Source: Pelagibaculum spongiae (GTDB taxonomy: Bacteria > Pseudomonadota > Gammaproteobacteria > Enterobacterales > Pelagibaculaceae). From it: DNA of 64,000 bases. The notes below the pieces were generated by a model. It saw only the letters and a list, made by a program, of their open reading frames with translations. It had not been told where the DNA came from and did no database searches. The position numbers and the translations under genes are program-made. The DNA is taken from the NCBI RefSeq assembly GCF_003097315.1, contig NZ_QDDL01000002.1, forward strand, positions 496,001-560,000, read 5' to 3'. Each line of letters starts with the position of its first letter. Position 1 is the stretch's first letter. Shown piece after piece: positions 45,343 through 54,964 of the stretch.

Positions 45343-46497
45343 ATGCGCGCGCTAGTTTGTCTCTTGTTGCTTAGTTTTAGTTTGTTATTAAAAGCCAGTC
45401 CTCTCAGTAAATTTTTAAACGACTCAACAGTAGCATCAGACTATAGCCACCAACTTTCCCAGCAGTTTAATTTTCCAATCTGGTTAATTGAAAGGCCCTC
45501 TGCACAGCTACTTGAACAATTAAATTTACCGCAACACCCGCAAAAGGAAAGTTGGCTCGCCCGCTACCAGCGCGGATTGTCCCAAGCAACTCAGGCTGGT
45601 TTTAGCCTGAAAATTCCCGGTGAATACTTACCTTGCATGATATCTCTACCTGGCAGCTACCAAAGCCATGTTGAAACACCAGCACTGATTGAACTGCTAA
45701 CCGAATATCCTTACAACCCTTGGCAAGGCCAGGCAGAAGCATTTAACAAAATGGTATTGTTCCATGAAATTGGCCACTGCTTTGAAAATTTGCCCGACAG
45801 TGCCAGTGCTGAACGCTTTGCTGATTTATTTGCCGTATTGATGTTGGGTGCCAGTGAACATACGATGCAACGACAATTAAATGGTCGATTTTTTTCATTA
45901 CTAAAAGGTGATCAACAGCATTTTTCTAATCTTGCACTGCAAAAAATGTTTCAGGATATTGCAACTCAGTATGAGCCGCTTCCTTTAGACACAGTGGTTT
46001 CATTGGCAACCCGCTATGCCACCCAGCAACAAGAGCTCAGCCAAGTCGACCGATGGGTAGAGTATTTACGGCTTCACTGGGCAGTAATGCTCGACCAACA
46101 AGATTTGAATATTATTGGCAATGACACTTCAGATGATATGGAAGCATTGCGCGATCAATTTATCAGCCGCTATCAACAAAATTTACAAATAATTTACCAA
46201 ATTGATGAATCGTTTGATCCCAATGATTATCACGAAATTAAAAATTTAATCATTAGCATGGCGCAACAAATGTTATCGGTTCGCTTACAGCGTGGTGAAC
46301 TGGAAAACCAAGTACAGCAAGGACTTTTTTTAGCAGATATTAATTTGTTATTTACTAGCTATGGCTTTACTCCCATCAATATAGAAGCCAACATGCCATT
46401 TAAAGAAAAGCTCAACCGGTTAATGGCGGCCAATAACAGTTATCTGGCACCTGAAATACGCTTGCCAATTCGATTACTAGAAAATTTAGAAGATTAG
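45343..46497 (+). CDS. Secreted putative zinc metallopeptidase (HExxH)
   Basis: A signal peptide (ends near LLKASP) precedes a 365-residue domain. FHEIGHCFE gives HExxH (His141, Glu142, His145), and ERFADLF sixteen residues on (Glu157, Asp161) could provide the third zinc ligand, as in gluzincin-like peptidases. The rest is helical and Gln-rich. I do not recognise a named family, so substrate and true activity are unknown. GGAAAG precedes the ATG. It is monocistronic. Confidence 0.6.
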   Translation: MRALVCLLLLSFSLLLKASPLSKFLNDSTVASDYSHQLSQQFNFPIWLIERPSAQLLEQLNLPQHPQKESWLARYQRGLSQATQAGFSLKIPGEYLPCMISLPGSYQSHVETPALIELLTEYPYNPWQGQAEAFNKMVLFHEIGHCFENLPDSASAERFADLFAVLMLGASEHTMQRQLNGRFFSLLKGDQQHFSNLALQKMFQDIATQYEPLPLDTVVSLATRYATQQQELSQVDRWVEYLRLHWAVMLDQQDLNIIGNDTSDDMEALRDQFISRYQQNLQIIYQIDESFDPNDYHEIKNLIISMAQQMLSVRLQRGELENQVQQGLFLADINLLFTSYGFTPINIEANMPFKEKLNRLMAANNSYLAPEIRLPIRLLENLED

Positions 46498-46689
46498 TTT
46501 TTATATTTTTACTTACATACCGAAAAACTTAACCATTTGAGAAAATTCATAATTTACACCTTCAAAAATCACATTTTTCGACTCATGCCATATCAGCAAT
46601 TGAGTCGAGCATTAGAATCTGACTTAGTGTCAAACTACTCAAGCTAGTGTATATTGCGTCTTTATTTTTTCCCGGTGTCTGGAAGCAGC

Positions 46690-47265
46690 ATGCAGCGCAC
46701 TATTTTTGATACTCCCATTGTAAACAACATCTTCCGTGGTTTATCGCGCCTCGGGCTCAAACTGGCTGGCTGGAAACTGGAAGGCAAAGCACCCGCCTCT
46801 GAAAAATACGTGGTGATCGCCGCGCCTCACACCAGCAACTGGGACTTCCCACTGACCATTGCCATGGCTTTCCTATTCGAGATGAAAATCTACTGGATGG
46901 GCAAAGACGCTTTGTTCAACGGCCCAATGGGACCGATGATGAGGTGGCTCGGCGGAATACCGGTTGAGCGCAAAGCAAAACATGGTTTAGTACAACAGGT
47001 TGTCGATCAATTCGCTATTCACCAGCAACTGATCGTAGTGATTCCACCAGAAGGTACTCGCAGTAAAGTATCCAAATGGAAGAGCGGTTTTTACCACGTC
47101 GCCCATGGTGCCAGCGTACCGATTGCTTTGGGGTATCTGGATTTCCAGCGTAAACGTGGCGGATTCGGCCCTTTGTTTGAAACCACCGGTGATTACGAAA
47201 AAGATTTGATAGAAATTCAGAAGTTTTACGCTGAAATTAAAGGCAAGCGGCCTGATCAGTTCTAA
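46690..47265 (+). CDS. PlsC-like lysophospholipid acyltransferase family protein
   Basis: A 191-residue glycerolipid acyltransferase with the HX4D catalytic motif in APHTSNWDFPL, then MGKDALF, GGIPVER and the PPEGTRS substrate motif. It would acylate a lysophospholipid or similar alcohol at the inner membrane. Lacks a clear membrane helix. The ATG at 46690 has GGAAGC upstream; a longer TTG start at 46654 is less likely. A strong terminator follows. Confidence 0.85.
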   Translation: MQRTIFDTPIVNNIFRGLSRLGLKLAGWKLEGKAPASEKYVVIAAPHTSNWDFPLTIAMAFLFEMKIYWMGKDALFNGPMGPMMRWLGGIPVERKAKHGLVQQVVDQFAIHQQLIVVIPPEGTRSKVSKWKSGFYHVAHGASVPIALGYLDFQRKRGGFGPLFETTGDYEKDLIEIQKFYAEIKGKRPDQF

Positions 47266-47290
47266 TAATTTAACTGTCGAATTAAAAACT

Positions 47291-47321
47291 AAAAAGCTTC
47301 GCATTATTGCGGAGCTTTTTA
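47291..47321 (+). terminator. Intrinsic terminator
   Basis: AAAAAGCTTCGCA (47291-47303) pairs with TGCGGAGCTTTTT (47308-47320), one mismatch, 4-nt loop and T5. Confidence 0.88.
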
Positions 47322-47679
47322 TTTCATTAGATATTAATAACCGAAAATTATTTGTTGAAATTTACGACCTAACCACAAGAATCATTCTAAGGCTTGGCAT
47401 TATGCTAACCGCTTTATGTCTCGACAACTTCACAAACCGATCTGCTTTTTCTGCTAGCGATGAGCCCAAAAATATTTGGGTGTATTTTGCAATCAACTTT
47501 ACCCTCAGCAAGTCACCGAGTATCAATGCTGTTTGTGCAAAACAATCCACTTGGGCGCTAATACTAGGGGTTATAGTCCTTTCTCGTTCATTAATGCTGC
47601 CTAGGCTAGAACAGCTAGCAAACAGTGCTATTGACCATCTAAAAAACATTCTCACCCAACCATATTGAGTTTCTTGTCA
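47322..47679. other. Region without assignable gene
   Basis: Overlapping frames of 88 (plus) and 97 (minus) codons cover 47362-47668, but neither has a ribosome binding site or a recognisable family. Old coding DNA is possible. Confidence 0.3.
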
Positions 47680-48141
47680 ACTATACTGCACGTTATAGCT
47701 CAGAGATGGTCAAAAGCGGCTGATGCGGAGCGGCCATACTTCTCAAACAGCCCAACCCGATTGATACGCGCTGCACATAGCAGTTTAGTCTCGGCTCACA
47801 GCAGCATTACTTGAAACGACTCTTAGATAGCTATTTGGCTCAGCCATAATTTATCTGAGATCTATTAATCAATTCTTAATCAGGCAGCTAATCAATTTAT
47901 GTATCCTCTAGCTTACGACATTGCCAAAGACTTTCTGGAAAGACACACCGGTGATAACACACTCATACAATTCGAGCAGGTAGCACTTGAAGCTGAAAGA
48001 TTTAGCTGTTCAGAAAGAGTCTATCGGCGGGTTATTACTCAATTAATCGATTTAAAAATTATTGAAAAAAATGGAAGAAATATCACGGTAAAAGATATTG
48101 ATAAACTTTTACGGTTTATTCATAGCCACGAAAAGAAATAA
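47680..48141 (+). pseudogene. YeiL/Crp-type regulator, copy 1 (only the C-terminal winged helix intact)
   Basis: The segment 47790-48141 is a duplicate of 49489-49839. A short match (TGTCAACTATACTGCA near 47681) to the N-terminal half of copy 2 shows that the rest of the cyclic-nucleotide-like domain was deleted. The linker is frameshifted by one base relative to copy 2 and shares its TAA before SILNQAANQF. The last 80 codons (47899-48141, MYPLAYDIAKDFLERH ... CSERVYRRVITQLIDLKI) remain open and differ from copy 2 at about 30 percent of residues. This part is the Crp-type DNA-binding domain. It may be dead, or could make a free winged-helix protein. Confidence 0.6.
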
Positions 48142-48305
48142 CTGCAAGAGAAACAACCTGAAATAAAACAAACAACTATGTTTTTGTAAATTAAATAAGC
48201 GTCCGATACTTAAAGATCGCAATCGTATTATTTTTACAGTATTTTCTCGTCGATTAACGATATTGGCGGCTGCAAAACTATGAGCGATTAAAGTTTACAA
48301 AGCTT

Positions 48306-49077
48306 TTAGTCTATAAAAAGCCTCGTATTATTGCGAGGCTTTTTTTTCATTTTAATTAAATGACAAACATTGATTACTGTGCACGAACTGTTTAGTAGCA
48401 CTACCGGAAAAGCACTAATCACCAAACCATAGCCAACAAACAATACGCAGCCGCAAGTGTTACTTACCCTTAGCCAGCGCATATTGCTCATCAACAAAGA
48501 AGCCGTCACGGTAAGAGAGGCTAAATAGCCCGCAGCTTCCATTTCCACTGCTAAAATGTCCATTTTTTCATGGCAGCCAATTTCTTGGGCTTGCCACCAT
48601 AGAAAAGATCATTTGAAAAAATATTACCGTAACGAACTTGCAGCCCCAGATGATCTGCTGCTTGCCAACAGTTTTTCAGCGATTCAAAATCTGGCGTTGC
48701 ACTGTAATCATAACCGGCAAAACGATCCCGATTAGTCGAAGACGCAGTACTAGCTCCGGTGGCAACAATCAAATCTCGCAACTTTATATCGCCCGCAACA
48801 CCACCACAGCTACCAACACGAATTATGCTTTTTACCCATAAAAATGGATTAATTCATGGGCATAAATAGCCACTGAAGGAATACCCATTCCATGACCCAT
48901 CACTGAAACAGGCTTGCCTTTATAAGTACCGGTAAATCCCAGCATATTTCGTACATTGGTCACTTCTCGCACATGTTGCAGATAGGTTTCTGCAATATAT
49001 TTTGCACGTAGAGGGTCGCTAGGCATTGGTACTGTTTCTGAAAAATTGTCAGGCTGAGCATTGATGTGGGCGGTCAT
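48306..49077 (-). pseudogene. deoD: Broken purine nucleoside phosphorylase (deoD) fused to a membrane-protein fragment
   Basis: Three frames together give Deo[59 protein letters not shown] and VEMEAAG. The start at 49077 has a GGAGAG site. One base is missing in a C/G run (48835-48837) and one in a T6/A6 run (48563-48568). After VEMEAAG the DeoD C-terminus, including the catalytic Asp region, is absent. The frame runs instead into a hydrophobic sequence (YLASLTVTASLLMSN, CVLFVGYGLVISAFPVVLLN) like small YgjV/PQ-loop-type proteins. A deletion joining two genes explains this. DeoD would split purine nucleosides with phosphate. Confidence 0.75.
48316..48348. terminator. Bidirectional terminator
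   Basis: AAAAAGCCTCG (48316-48326) and CGAGGCTTTTT (48334-48344) form a perfect stem with T/A runs on both sides, at the end of the deoD-fusion frame. Confidence 0.88.
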
Positions 49078-49176
49078 AATTCTCTCCAGTCGAACTACTA
49101 TGGCTTAGGCCAGAGAAACTACTGGACAGTAAGTAGGACAACTGTCCGTCTGAAAAAATTTATTCAAGTGATTAAT

Positions 49177-49839
49177 ATGACAATAGAACGGCTTGCAAAA
49201 CAGGGTCATCAGCTGATTTGTCAGTGGGTTAACCAACAAGACTTTGCCAGAAAAACATTTGATACCGGAGATTTTTTGTTACGGCAGGGCCAATTGAACA
49301 AACATCTTTTGTGGGTTGAGCATAGTGTCTGTCATGTCAACTATACTGCAGCAAATGGTCGCCGATTTAGTTATGGCAAAGCGATGGTTGCAAACCGCTT
49401 ATTTGGTGAGATCGAGTTGCTCACTAGTGGTCCCAACCAGTTTGACGTCCGCTGTGATAACGAAATATCAGCGATTTTAGTACCCGTACCTGAGCTAACA
49501 GCATTACTTTAAACGACGCCTCAGATAGCTATTTGGCTCAGCCATAATTTATCTGAGATCTATTAATCAATTCTTAATCAGGCAGCTAACCAATTTATGT
49601 ATCCTCTCGCTTATAACATCGCTAAAGATTTTCTGGAAAGACATATTGATGATAAGCCTTCAATACGGTTTGACCAAGGGCCTACCGAAGCAGAAAAATT
49701 CAGTTGTTCTGAAAGAGTTTATCGACGAGTTATTACTCAATTAATTGATCTGAAAATCGTCCAAAAGGATGGCAATGAAATTCTGGTAAAAGACCATGAC
49801 AAACTTTCTAGGTTCATTCACAGTCATGAAGAAAAATAA
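49177..49839 (+). pseudogene. YeiL/Crp-type regulator, copy 2, split by two in-frame stops
   Basis: The first part (49177-49512) encodes a cyclic-nucleotide-binding-like domain resembling E. coli YeiL: DTGDFLLRQGQLNKHLLWVE, AANGRRFSYGK, LFGEIELLTSG. The same frame continues through TAA (49510), TTPQIAIWLSHNLSEIY, a second TAA, and SILNQAANQF into MYPLAYNIAKDFLERH and the winged helix to 49839. In copy 1 the first stop is GAA (Glu), so it is a recent nonsense change; the second stop is shared. YeiL-type regulators are linked to nucleoside use, and the divergent neighbour is deoD. The start (49177) lacks a good ribosome binding site. Both halves could still be made separately, but decay is more likely. 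Confidence 0.6.
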
Positions 49840-49841
49840 AA

Positions 49842-49871
49842 AAAATGCCGAGTAATTAACTCGACATTTTT
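49842..49871. terminator. Bidirectional terminator
   Basis: AAAATGCCGAGT and ACTCGACATTTT pair with one G-U; A and T runs on both sides. It serves the regulator copy and the convergent glcB. Confidence 0.8.
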
Positions 49872-49898
49872 ATTTTTCGCACTTAAAACAAATCGGCT

Positions 49899-52079
49899 TT
49901 AGCCGCCAAAACGTGCTTTATATTCACGGCGACGTGCATGCAACAATGGCTCGGTATAACCGCTAGGCTGCTCACAACCTTTGAATATCAGGTCGTATGC
50001 CGCCTGGAAACCAATGCTATCTACAAAATTTGGCGCCATATTACGATAAGTCGGGTCATTGGCATTTTGACGATCAACCACTGCGGCCATCCGTTGTAAT
50101 GTTTCCATCACCTGAGCTTCAGTACAAATGCCGTGGCGCAACCAGTTAGCAATGTGCTGGCTGGAAATACGCAAGGTTGCACGGTCTTCCATTAAGCCGA
50201 CATCGTTAATATCTGGCACCTTAGAACAACCAATTCCCGCTTCAACCCAGCGCACCACATAACCCAAAATACCTTGGGCATTATTGTCCAGTTCATTTTG
50301 AATCGTTTCTGCAGTGAGTGAATTTCGATCCTGTAGCAGCGGAATGGTTAAAATATCATCCAGCGAAGCAGTTTCACGCTGGGCAATCGATTTCTGCAGA
50401 TCAAAAACATCAATCATGTGGTAATGCAGCGCATGCAAAGTAGCTGCGGTTGGCGAAGGTACCCAGGCAGTATTGGCGCCTGATTTTGGATGGCCGATTT
50501 TGGCTTCCATCATCATCGCCATATTATCTGGAATCGCCCACATGCCTTTACCGATTTGCGCTCGGCCACTTAATCCACAAGCCAAACCTGTGTCGACATT
50601 CCAGTCTTCGTAGGCATTAATCCACGGCTGTTGCTTCATTTCGGCCTTAGGCACCATTGGCCCAGCTTCCATGGAAGTATGAATTTCGTCACCCGTACGA
50701 TCGAGGAAACCGGTATTAATAAATACTACGCGTTGCTCGGCTGCTTTAATACATTGCTTGAGGTTTACCGTAGTGCGACGCTCTTCATCCATAATACCGA
50801 CTTTAATGGTATTAGTTGGCAGCTGGAGTACGTCTTCAATACGACCAAATAACTCATTGGCAAATGCGACTTCTTCCGGGCCATGCATTTTTGGTTTTAC
50901 AATATTAATGCTATTAGCACGAGAGTTTGCCAGGTTGCCAGTACGCTTTAAATCATGCATGGCGATTAATGAAGTCATCATGCCGTCCAGAATACCTTCT
51001 GGAATTTCATTACCATCAATATCTAAAATCGCATTAATAGTCATTAAATGTCCGACATTACGAACAAACATTAATGAACGACCATGCAGTGAAATTTCAC
51101 CGCCATCTGGCGCAGTATATTGACGATCCTGATTCAAAGTACGAGTAATGGTTTTATCACCCTTACTGACTTTTTCAGTCAGGTTACCCTGCATCAATCC
51201 CAGCCAGTTGCCATAAACCACAACCTTATCTTCAGCATCAACCGCTGCGATTGAATCTTCACAATCCATTATGGTGCTGAGTGCAGCTTCCATTAAGACA
51301 TCTTTAACGCCTGCAGCGTCACTTTGTCCGATTACAGTTGATGGATCTATCTGGATTTCGAAATGCAAACCATTGTGCTTAAACAAAATAGCCAAAGGTG
51401 CTTCAGGTTTACCCTGATAACCCGCTAATTGGTTGCTATTTTTTAACGAGGTCTGCTCGCCACCTTTTAGTTTGATATTCAATTGGCCGCGATGAATTGA
51501 ATAATTCACCGCATCTTTATGACTACCTGCTGCCAAAGGAGCTGCTTGATCAAGGAAGTTACGCGCGTATTCAATAACCTTAGCGCCACGCTTGGGGTTA
51601 TAACCCTTACCTTTTTCTGCGCCATCGGCATCAGAAATAACATCGGTGCCGTAAAGCGCATCATACAAACTGCCCCAACGTGCATTGGCGGCATTCAACG
51701 CATAACGCGCATTCATTACCGGAACTACCAACTGTGGCCCAGCCAAAGTAGCAAGCTCAGCATCTACGCTTTCAGTGCTGGCTGAAAAAGCCTCGCCCTG
51801 GGGTAACAAATAACCAATTTCCTGCAAAAATGCTTTGTAAGCGACTGGGTCATGACCCTTATCCGCCTGAGCACGATGCCAGTCATCAATTTGCGCTTGC
51901 AGCGATTCACGCTTTTCCAGCAACTGGCGATTACGAGGTGCCAAGTCTGCCAATATAGTGTGAAAACCTGCCCAGAATTGATCTACAGAGACGCCGGTTC
52001 CAGGAATAGCCTTCTCGTTAATGAAATCGAAAAGTACCTTGGCAACCTTCAGGTCACCTACTTGAACGCGTGTTGTCAT
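49899..52079 (-). CDS. glcB: Malate synthase G
   Basis: A 726-residue malate synthase G, which condenses glyoxylate with acetyl-CoA. Characteristic sequences are [60 protein letters not shown] and [12 protein letters not shown], including the catalytic Arg/Asp/Glu regions. The start at 52079 ([13 protein letters not shown]) has AGAGGC upstream and gives the family length; 28 extra residues from 52163 are not conserved. It is divergent from the isocitrate-lyase-like gene, with 466 bp between. It may process glyoxylate from glycine or glycolate as well as the bypass. Confidence 0.96.
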   Translation of the reverse strand: MTTRVQVGDLKVAKVLFDFINEKAIPGTGVSVDQFWAGFHTILADLAPRNRQLLEKRESLQAQIDDWHRAQADKGHDPVAYKAFLQEIGYLLPQGEAFSASTESVDAELATLAGPQLVVPVMNARYALNAANARWGSLYDALYGTDVISDADGAEKGKGYNPKRGAKVIEYARNFLDQAAPLAAGSHKDAVNYSIHRGQLNIKLKGGEQTSLKNSNQLAGYQGKPEAPLAILFKHNGLHFEIQIDPSTVIGQSDAAGVKDVLMEAALSTIMDCEDSIAAVDAEDKVVVYGNWLGLMQGNLTEKVSKGDKTITRTLNQDRQYTAPDGGEISLHGRSLMFVRNVGHLMTINAILDIDGNEIPEGILDGMMTSLIAMHDLKRTGNLANSRANSINIVKPKMHGPEEVAFANELFGRIEDVLQLPTNTIKVGIMDEERRTTVNLKQCIKAAEQRVVFINTGFLDRTGDEIHTSMEAGPMVPKAEMKQQPWINAYEDWNVDTGLACGLSGRAQIGKGMWAIPDNMAMMMEAKIGHPKSGANTAWVPSPTAATLHALHYHMIDVFDLQKSIAQRETASLDDILTIPLLQDRNSLTAETIQNELDNNAQGILGYVVRWVEAGIGCSKVPDINDVGLMEDRATLRISSQHIANWLRHGICTEAQVMETLQRMAAVVDRQNANDPTYRNMAPNFVDSIGFQAAYDLIFKGCEQPSGYTEPLLHARRREYKARFGG

Positions 52080-52545
52080 AATTATTAGCCTCTTGTTCTT
52101 GTCACCCGGCTTGTATTTAACTAACCAATACAAGCTGCAGCGGGTTGGTGCAGGACACGGCAAAACTTGCCTTGAACTGAAAGAAAACCTGCGTCTTCCG
52201 GCATCCTGCCAGAATCAAACACTCTGCATCAGCTTTGATGGTTTTAGACTGAAGAATTAAAACTTTCCTTGCGTTTTCAACAGCGATTCACTGATGCTAG
52301 AAATTATTTCACATCATATACCGCTTGGCTGATAGCGTCATCGATTGAGCTACAAATGGCCATTCATTTAAAAAATATGCGGCATTGATTAGGTGAATTT
52401 CTTTAAAATACAACCACGTCATATGATGGTTTTATTACGAGGACAAATAGCGACTTTTACTAGGTCAATTAAATATCAGAAAGCCCGCTAGAACAAAGCA
52501 GCAAATGAACGCCGGATCGAAGAAAAGAAGTTTCAGGGGATCAAA
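52080..52545. promoter_or_regulatory. Divergent regulatory region between glcB and the ICL-like gene
   Basis: No gene seen. GCTTGTATT (52109-52117) and AATACAAGC (52127-52135) form a perfect 9-bp palindrome 30 bp upstream of the glcB start, in its leader or promoter. It may be an operator. AGGGG precedes the ATG at 52546. Confidence 0.45.
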
Positions 52546-53673
52546 ATGACTGCAGAAAAAATGGTTGTGCTTAATGATCAGCTCAAGCCTTCACCATCCG
52601 AGAAACTGGCTAGCCAATGGGCTGATAACCCTCGCTGGAACAAAGCTCAGCGCACCTATTCGCCACAGAAAGTCACGCAGTTGCAGCTCGCCCAGCCATT
52701 CGATTTTTCCACCGCCAAAGCCGCAGCAGATAATTTATGGTCGCTACTAAACCAGCCAGAATTGATTCACTGTGACGGCACATTGTCTCCCGAGCAAGCA
52801 CAACAGCAGCAAAGATCGGGCAAATTATTAGCCTATCTCGCTGGCTGGCAAATCACTGCTGACCAAAACTTCGGTTTTCCTCTATATAACGATTTCACCC
52901 GCTTTCCAGTCAATAGCATGCCTGGCATGGTGCATCAGTTATCACAGACCATCGACCCGACTACCATGCCAATCATTGCCGATGCCGAAGTCGATTGTTC
53001 TGGGGTGTTAAATGCTTATGAGTTAATGCGCTCATATATTGAAGCAGGTGTTGCCGGGGTCCATTTTGAAGATCAGCTAATGGTGCTGAAACAGTCAGGG
53101 CACCATGAAGGACGAGTATTATTGCCAACCCGTGAAGCGGTGCAAAAATTGGTTGCTGCTCGATTAGCTGCCGATGTTGCCAATAGCAATACCCTAATTT
53201 TTGTTCGCTGTGATGCGCATAGTGCAGCACTGACTACCAGCAATAGCGACCCTGCCGATGCTCAATTCTTAAGTGGCACTCGAAATCAGGAAGGTTATTA
53301 CCATACCCAAAGCAGCATTGAGCATGCGATTGCCAGAGGCTTGGCATATGCCCCATATGCCGATGTGTTATGGCTAGAAACTGAACGCCCGGATTTATTA
53401 CAAGCCGCACAGTTTTCCAAAGCCATTCACAAACAATCCCCTGGTAAGTTACTGGCCTATAATTGCGCCAATGACTTTATCTGGGCCGATCGATTTAACC
53501 AAACCCAAATTGCTCAATACCACAAGCACCTGCAATCTTTAGGCTATAAATTATTATTCACTAATTCTGATGGTTTTAAGTTAAAAAGTGTTTCAAAAAG
53601 AAAAATAGCCGCGCCCGCTTTTAACCAGATGCCGAATGCCTTGGCTAAAGCACCTCAGCAAGCAAGAATCTAA
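52546..53673 (+). CDS. Divergent isocitrate lyase-like protein lacking the catalytic Cys
   Basis: A 375-residue member of the isocitrate lyase superfamily. Shared with ICL are YLAGWQITADQN, FPVNSMPGMV, LNAYELMRSYIEAGVAGVHFEDQL, REAVQKLVAARLAADV, GLAYAPYADVLWLET and GKLLAYNC. The active-site loop KKCGH reads KQSGH here (Lys182-Gln-Ser184-Gly-His186), so the catalytic Cys is Ser. The succinate-binding Ser-x-Ser after NC is Ala308-Asn-Asp310. About 20 residues before DAE and the C-terminal 60 residues of ICL are missing. Normal isocitrate lyase activity is therefore unlikely. It faces malate synthase G, where aceA might be expected. It may act on another C-C bond, or be regulatory. Confidence 0.75.
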   Translation: MTAEKMVVLNDQLKPSPSEKLASQWADNPRWNKAQRTYSPQKVTQLQLAQPFDFSTAKAAADNLWSLLNQPELIHCDGTLSPEQAQQQQRSGKLLAYLAGWQITADQNFGFPLYNDFTRFPVNSMPGMVHQLSQTIDPTTMPIIADAEVDCSGVLNAYELMRSYIEAGVAGVHFEDQLMVLKQSGHHEGRVLLPTREAVQKLVAARLAADVANSNTLIFVRCDAHSAALTTSNSDPADAQFLSGTRNQEGYYHTQSSIEHAIARGLAYAPYADVLWLETERPDLLQAAQFSKAIHKQSPGKLLAYNCANDFIWADRFNQTQIAQYHKHLQSLGYKLLFTNSDGFKLKSVSKRKIAAPAFNQMPNALAKAPQQARI

Positions 53674-53810
53674 TTTTTCATAAAAAACATCGAGATACTC
53701 TTCAGCGACCAGAGTGATTTTAAGTTTCTTCAGGTTCAATTTGGCCATTACTAGATGGTATCAATATGACCAAGGCAATCTGGCACAATAGTCTATTCTA
53801 TTTAAGATCT
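53674..53810. other. Intergenic region
   Basis: Nothing recognised between the ICL-like gene and repeat A copy 2; no clear terminator is visible after the ICL-like stop. Confidence 0.4.
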
Positions 53811-53938
53811 TGGAAATAAATAATCTTTCTGTGACTTTTCGTAGGTCATCCTTGAGCTTCGGCGAAGCATGACATTTCGTTGGCAAATCGCTATTCGCTT
53901 CGCTAATGACGACTACATTGAGGGTGTTTGTTTCTTTT
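53811..53938. repeat. Dispersed palindromic repeat A, copy 2
   Basis: Second copy of the element at 15184-15310, in the same orientation. The first small hairpin (CTACGC-TTTT-GCGTAG) is degraded to GTGAC-TTTT-CGTAG; the GGCGAAGC/GCTTCGCT pair remains. Confidence 0.7.
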
Positions 53939-54026
53939 TACGCATCTTACTCAAGCAAATAATTCAGTTACAAAAGATTAGTTTCAATCTTAAACAAACT
54001 GAAATTGTAAAAATGGAAATCGATAA

Positions 54027-54608
54027 GTGAAATTTATATTCTTTGACTTAGATGAAACCTTAATCGTGACTGAAAGTAGATTGCATATGCTATCGGAATT
54101 CCAAAAAAAAAGGAGTACCCAACAAACTACAATAAAAATAGCTAAAAAAAATTTTTACATTCTCTACTATCAGCTCCACCATATGGTTTTTCAACATTTC
54201 TACTGCAACCAAAAAGATTTTAAAGTATTCATCATGTCGAAATCTAAATATAAAAAACCTAAAATACGAGAAAAAATAAATTTATCTTTTGATACCGAGT
54301 TATTTACTTCTGATTTTAAATACATGCAATCCGAGGCAACAGAAACTTTTGAAACGGTTCCATGGGTTGATTTAGATTATTTAGGAAACATTAGAAAAGA
54401 AGCTAAGATTCAATCAATTATTGAATTTTTATACAACAAGAAACTCACAGATGTAGATTGTTTCTTGGTTGACAATCATCCTAAACATTTAAAGCGTGCC
54501 CATAAATTAAATATTACTGTAATTGATTCATCCGCTCCGGATTATCAACCATCTCTTACTGAGCTCGTATTCGGTGAAACCAAGTCGTTCACGAAAGACG
54601 AATGGTAA
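54027..54608 (+). CDS. Small HAD-superfamily protein, paralogue 2 (193 aa)
   Basis: Opens with GTG as MKFIFFDLDETL (Asp7, Asp9). Motif II is FIMSKS, a Lys is in KEAKIQSI, and motif IV is FLVDNHPKHL, where the second Asp of the usual DD is Asn. VIDSSAPDYQ after motif IV matches VIDSSAADY-like sequence in the protein at 6147. It is very AT-rich (many AAA and TTT codons), unlike flanking genes, suggesting transfer. It probably arose with 54965 by tandem duplication. Function unknown. Confidence 0.6.
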   Translation: MKFIFFDLDETLIVTESRLHMLSEFQKKRSTQQTTIKIAKKNFYILYYQLHHMVFQHFYCNQKDFKVFIMSKSKYKKPKIREKINLSFDTELFTSDFKYMQSEATETFETVPWVDLDYLGNIRKEAKIQSIIEFLYNKKLTDVDCFLVDNHPKHLKRAHKLNITVIDSSAPDYQPSLTELVFGETKSFTKDEW

Positions 54609-54964
54609 AGAAGCCTCAACTAGCCAACCTAGGTAAGATACAAGATTTGATAAAATCAGAAATATCATCGACTTGGTTATTACGGGTACTTCATGATTTG
54701 CCAGTTCTTTCAGGTTCAGCTCTAGTAAGCCTTCAATTGTTTCAGATACAGTCTGGACACTACTAGATAATATTAGAATTGTGGCTGTAAGCTTTGATTT
54801 TAGAGAAAAACTCATCTGATTTATTGATATAGCTGAGAAGCAATGCCAAGCTAAAAACTACAATTAATCAGTGACAGAAGAATTTTTGAATAAAACATTT
54901 GCTTTCAATCGCTTGTTTGATTAAACACTGGATCGCTTCAAACTATGGATAGAGTATTTATTGA
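54609..54964. other. Spacer between the two HAD genes
   Basis: A 95-codon minus-strand frame (54528-54815) overlaps the end of the HAD gene but has no ribosome binding site or known family. I see no supported gene. Confidence 0.35.

Noticed and set aside
47362..47668. Overlapping frames of 97 (minus) and 88 (plus) codons
   Set aside because: No ribosome binding site, no family, and neither is favoured over the other.
49510..49575. Stop-codon recoding (TAA read through) in the regulator
   Set aside because: Copy 1 has GAA at the first stop, which points to ordinary mutation; many other genes here end normally in TAA.
52546..53673. Ordinary aceA (isocitrate lyase)
   Set aside because: The catalytic Cys and substrate-binding Ser residues are replaced and two segments are missing.
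54528..54815. 95-codon minus-strand frame with a hydrophobic start
   Set aside because: Overlaps the 3' end of a HAD gene, lacks a ribosome binding site and has no recognisable domain.
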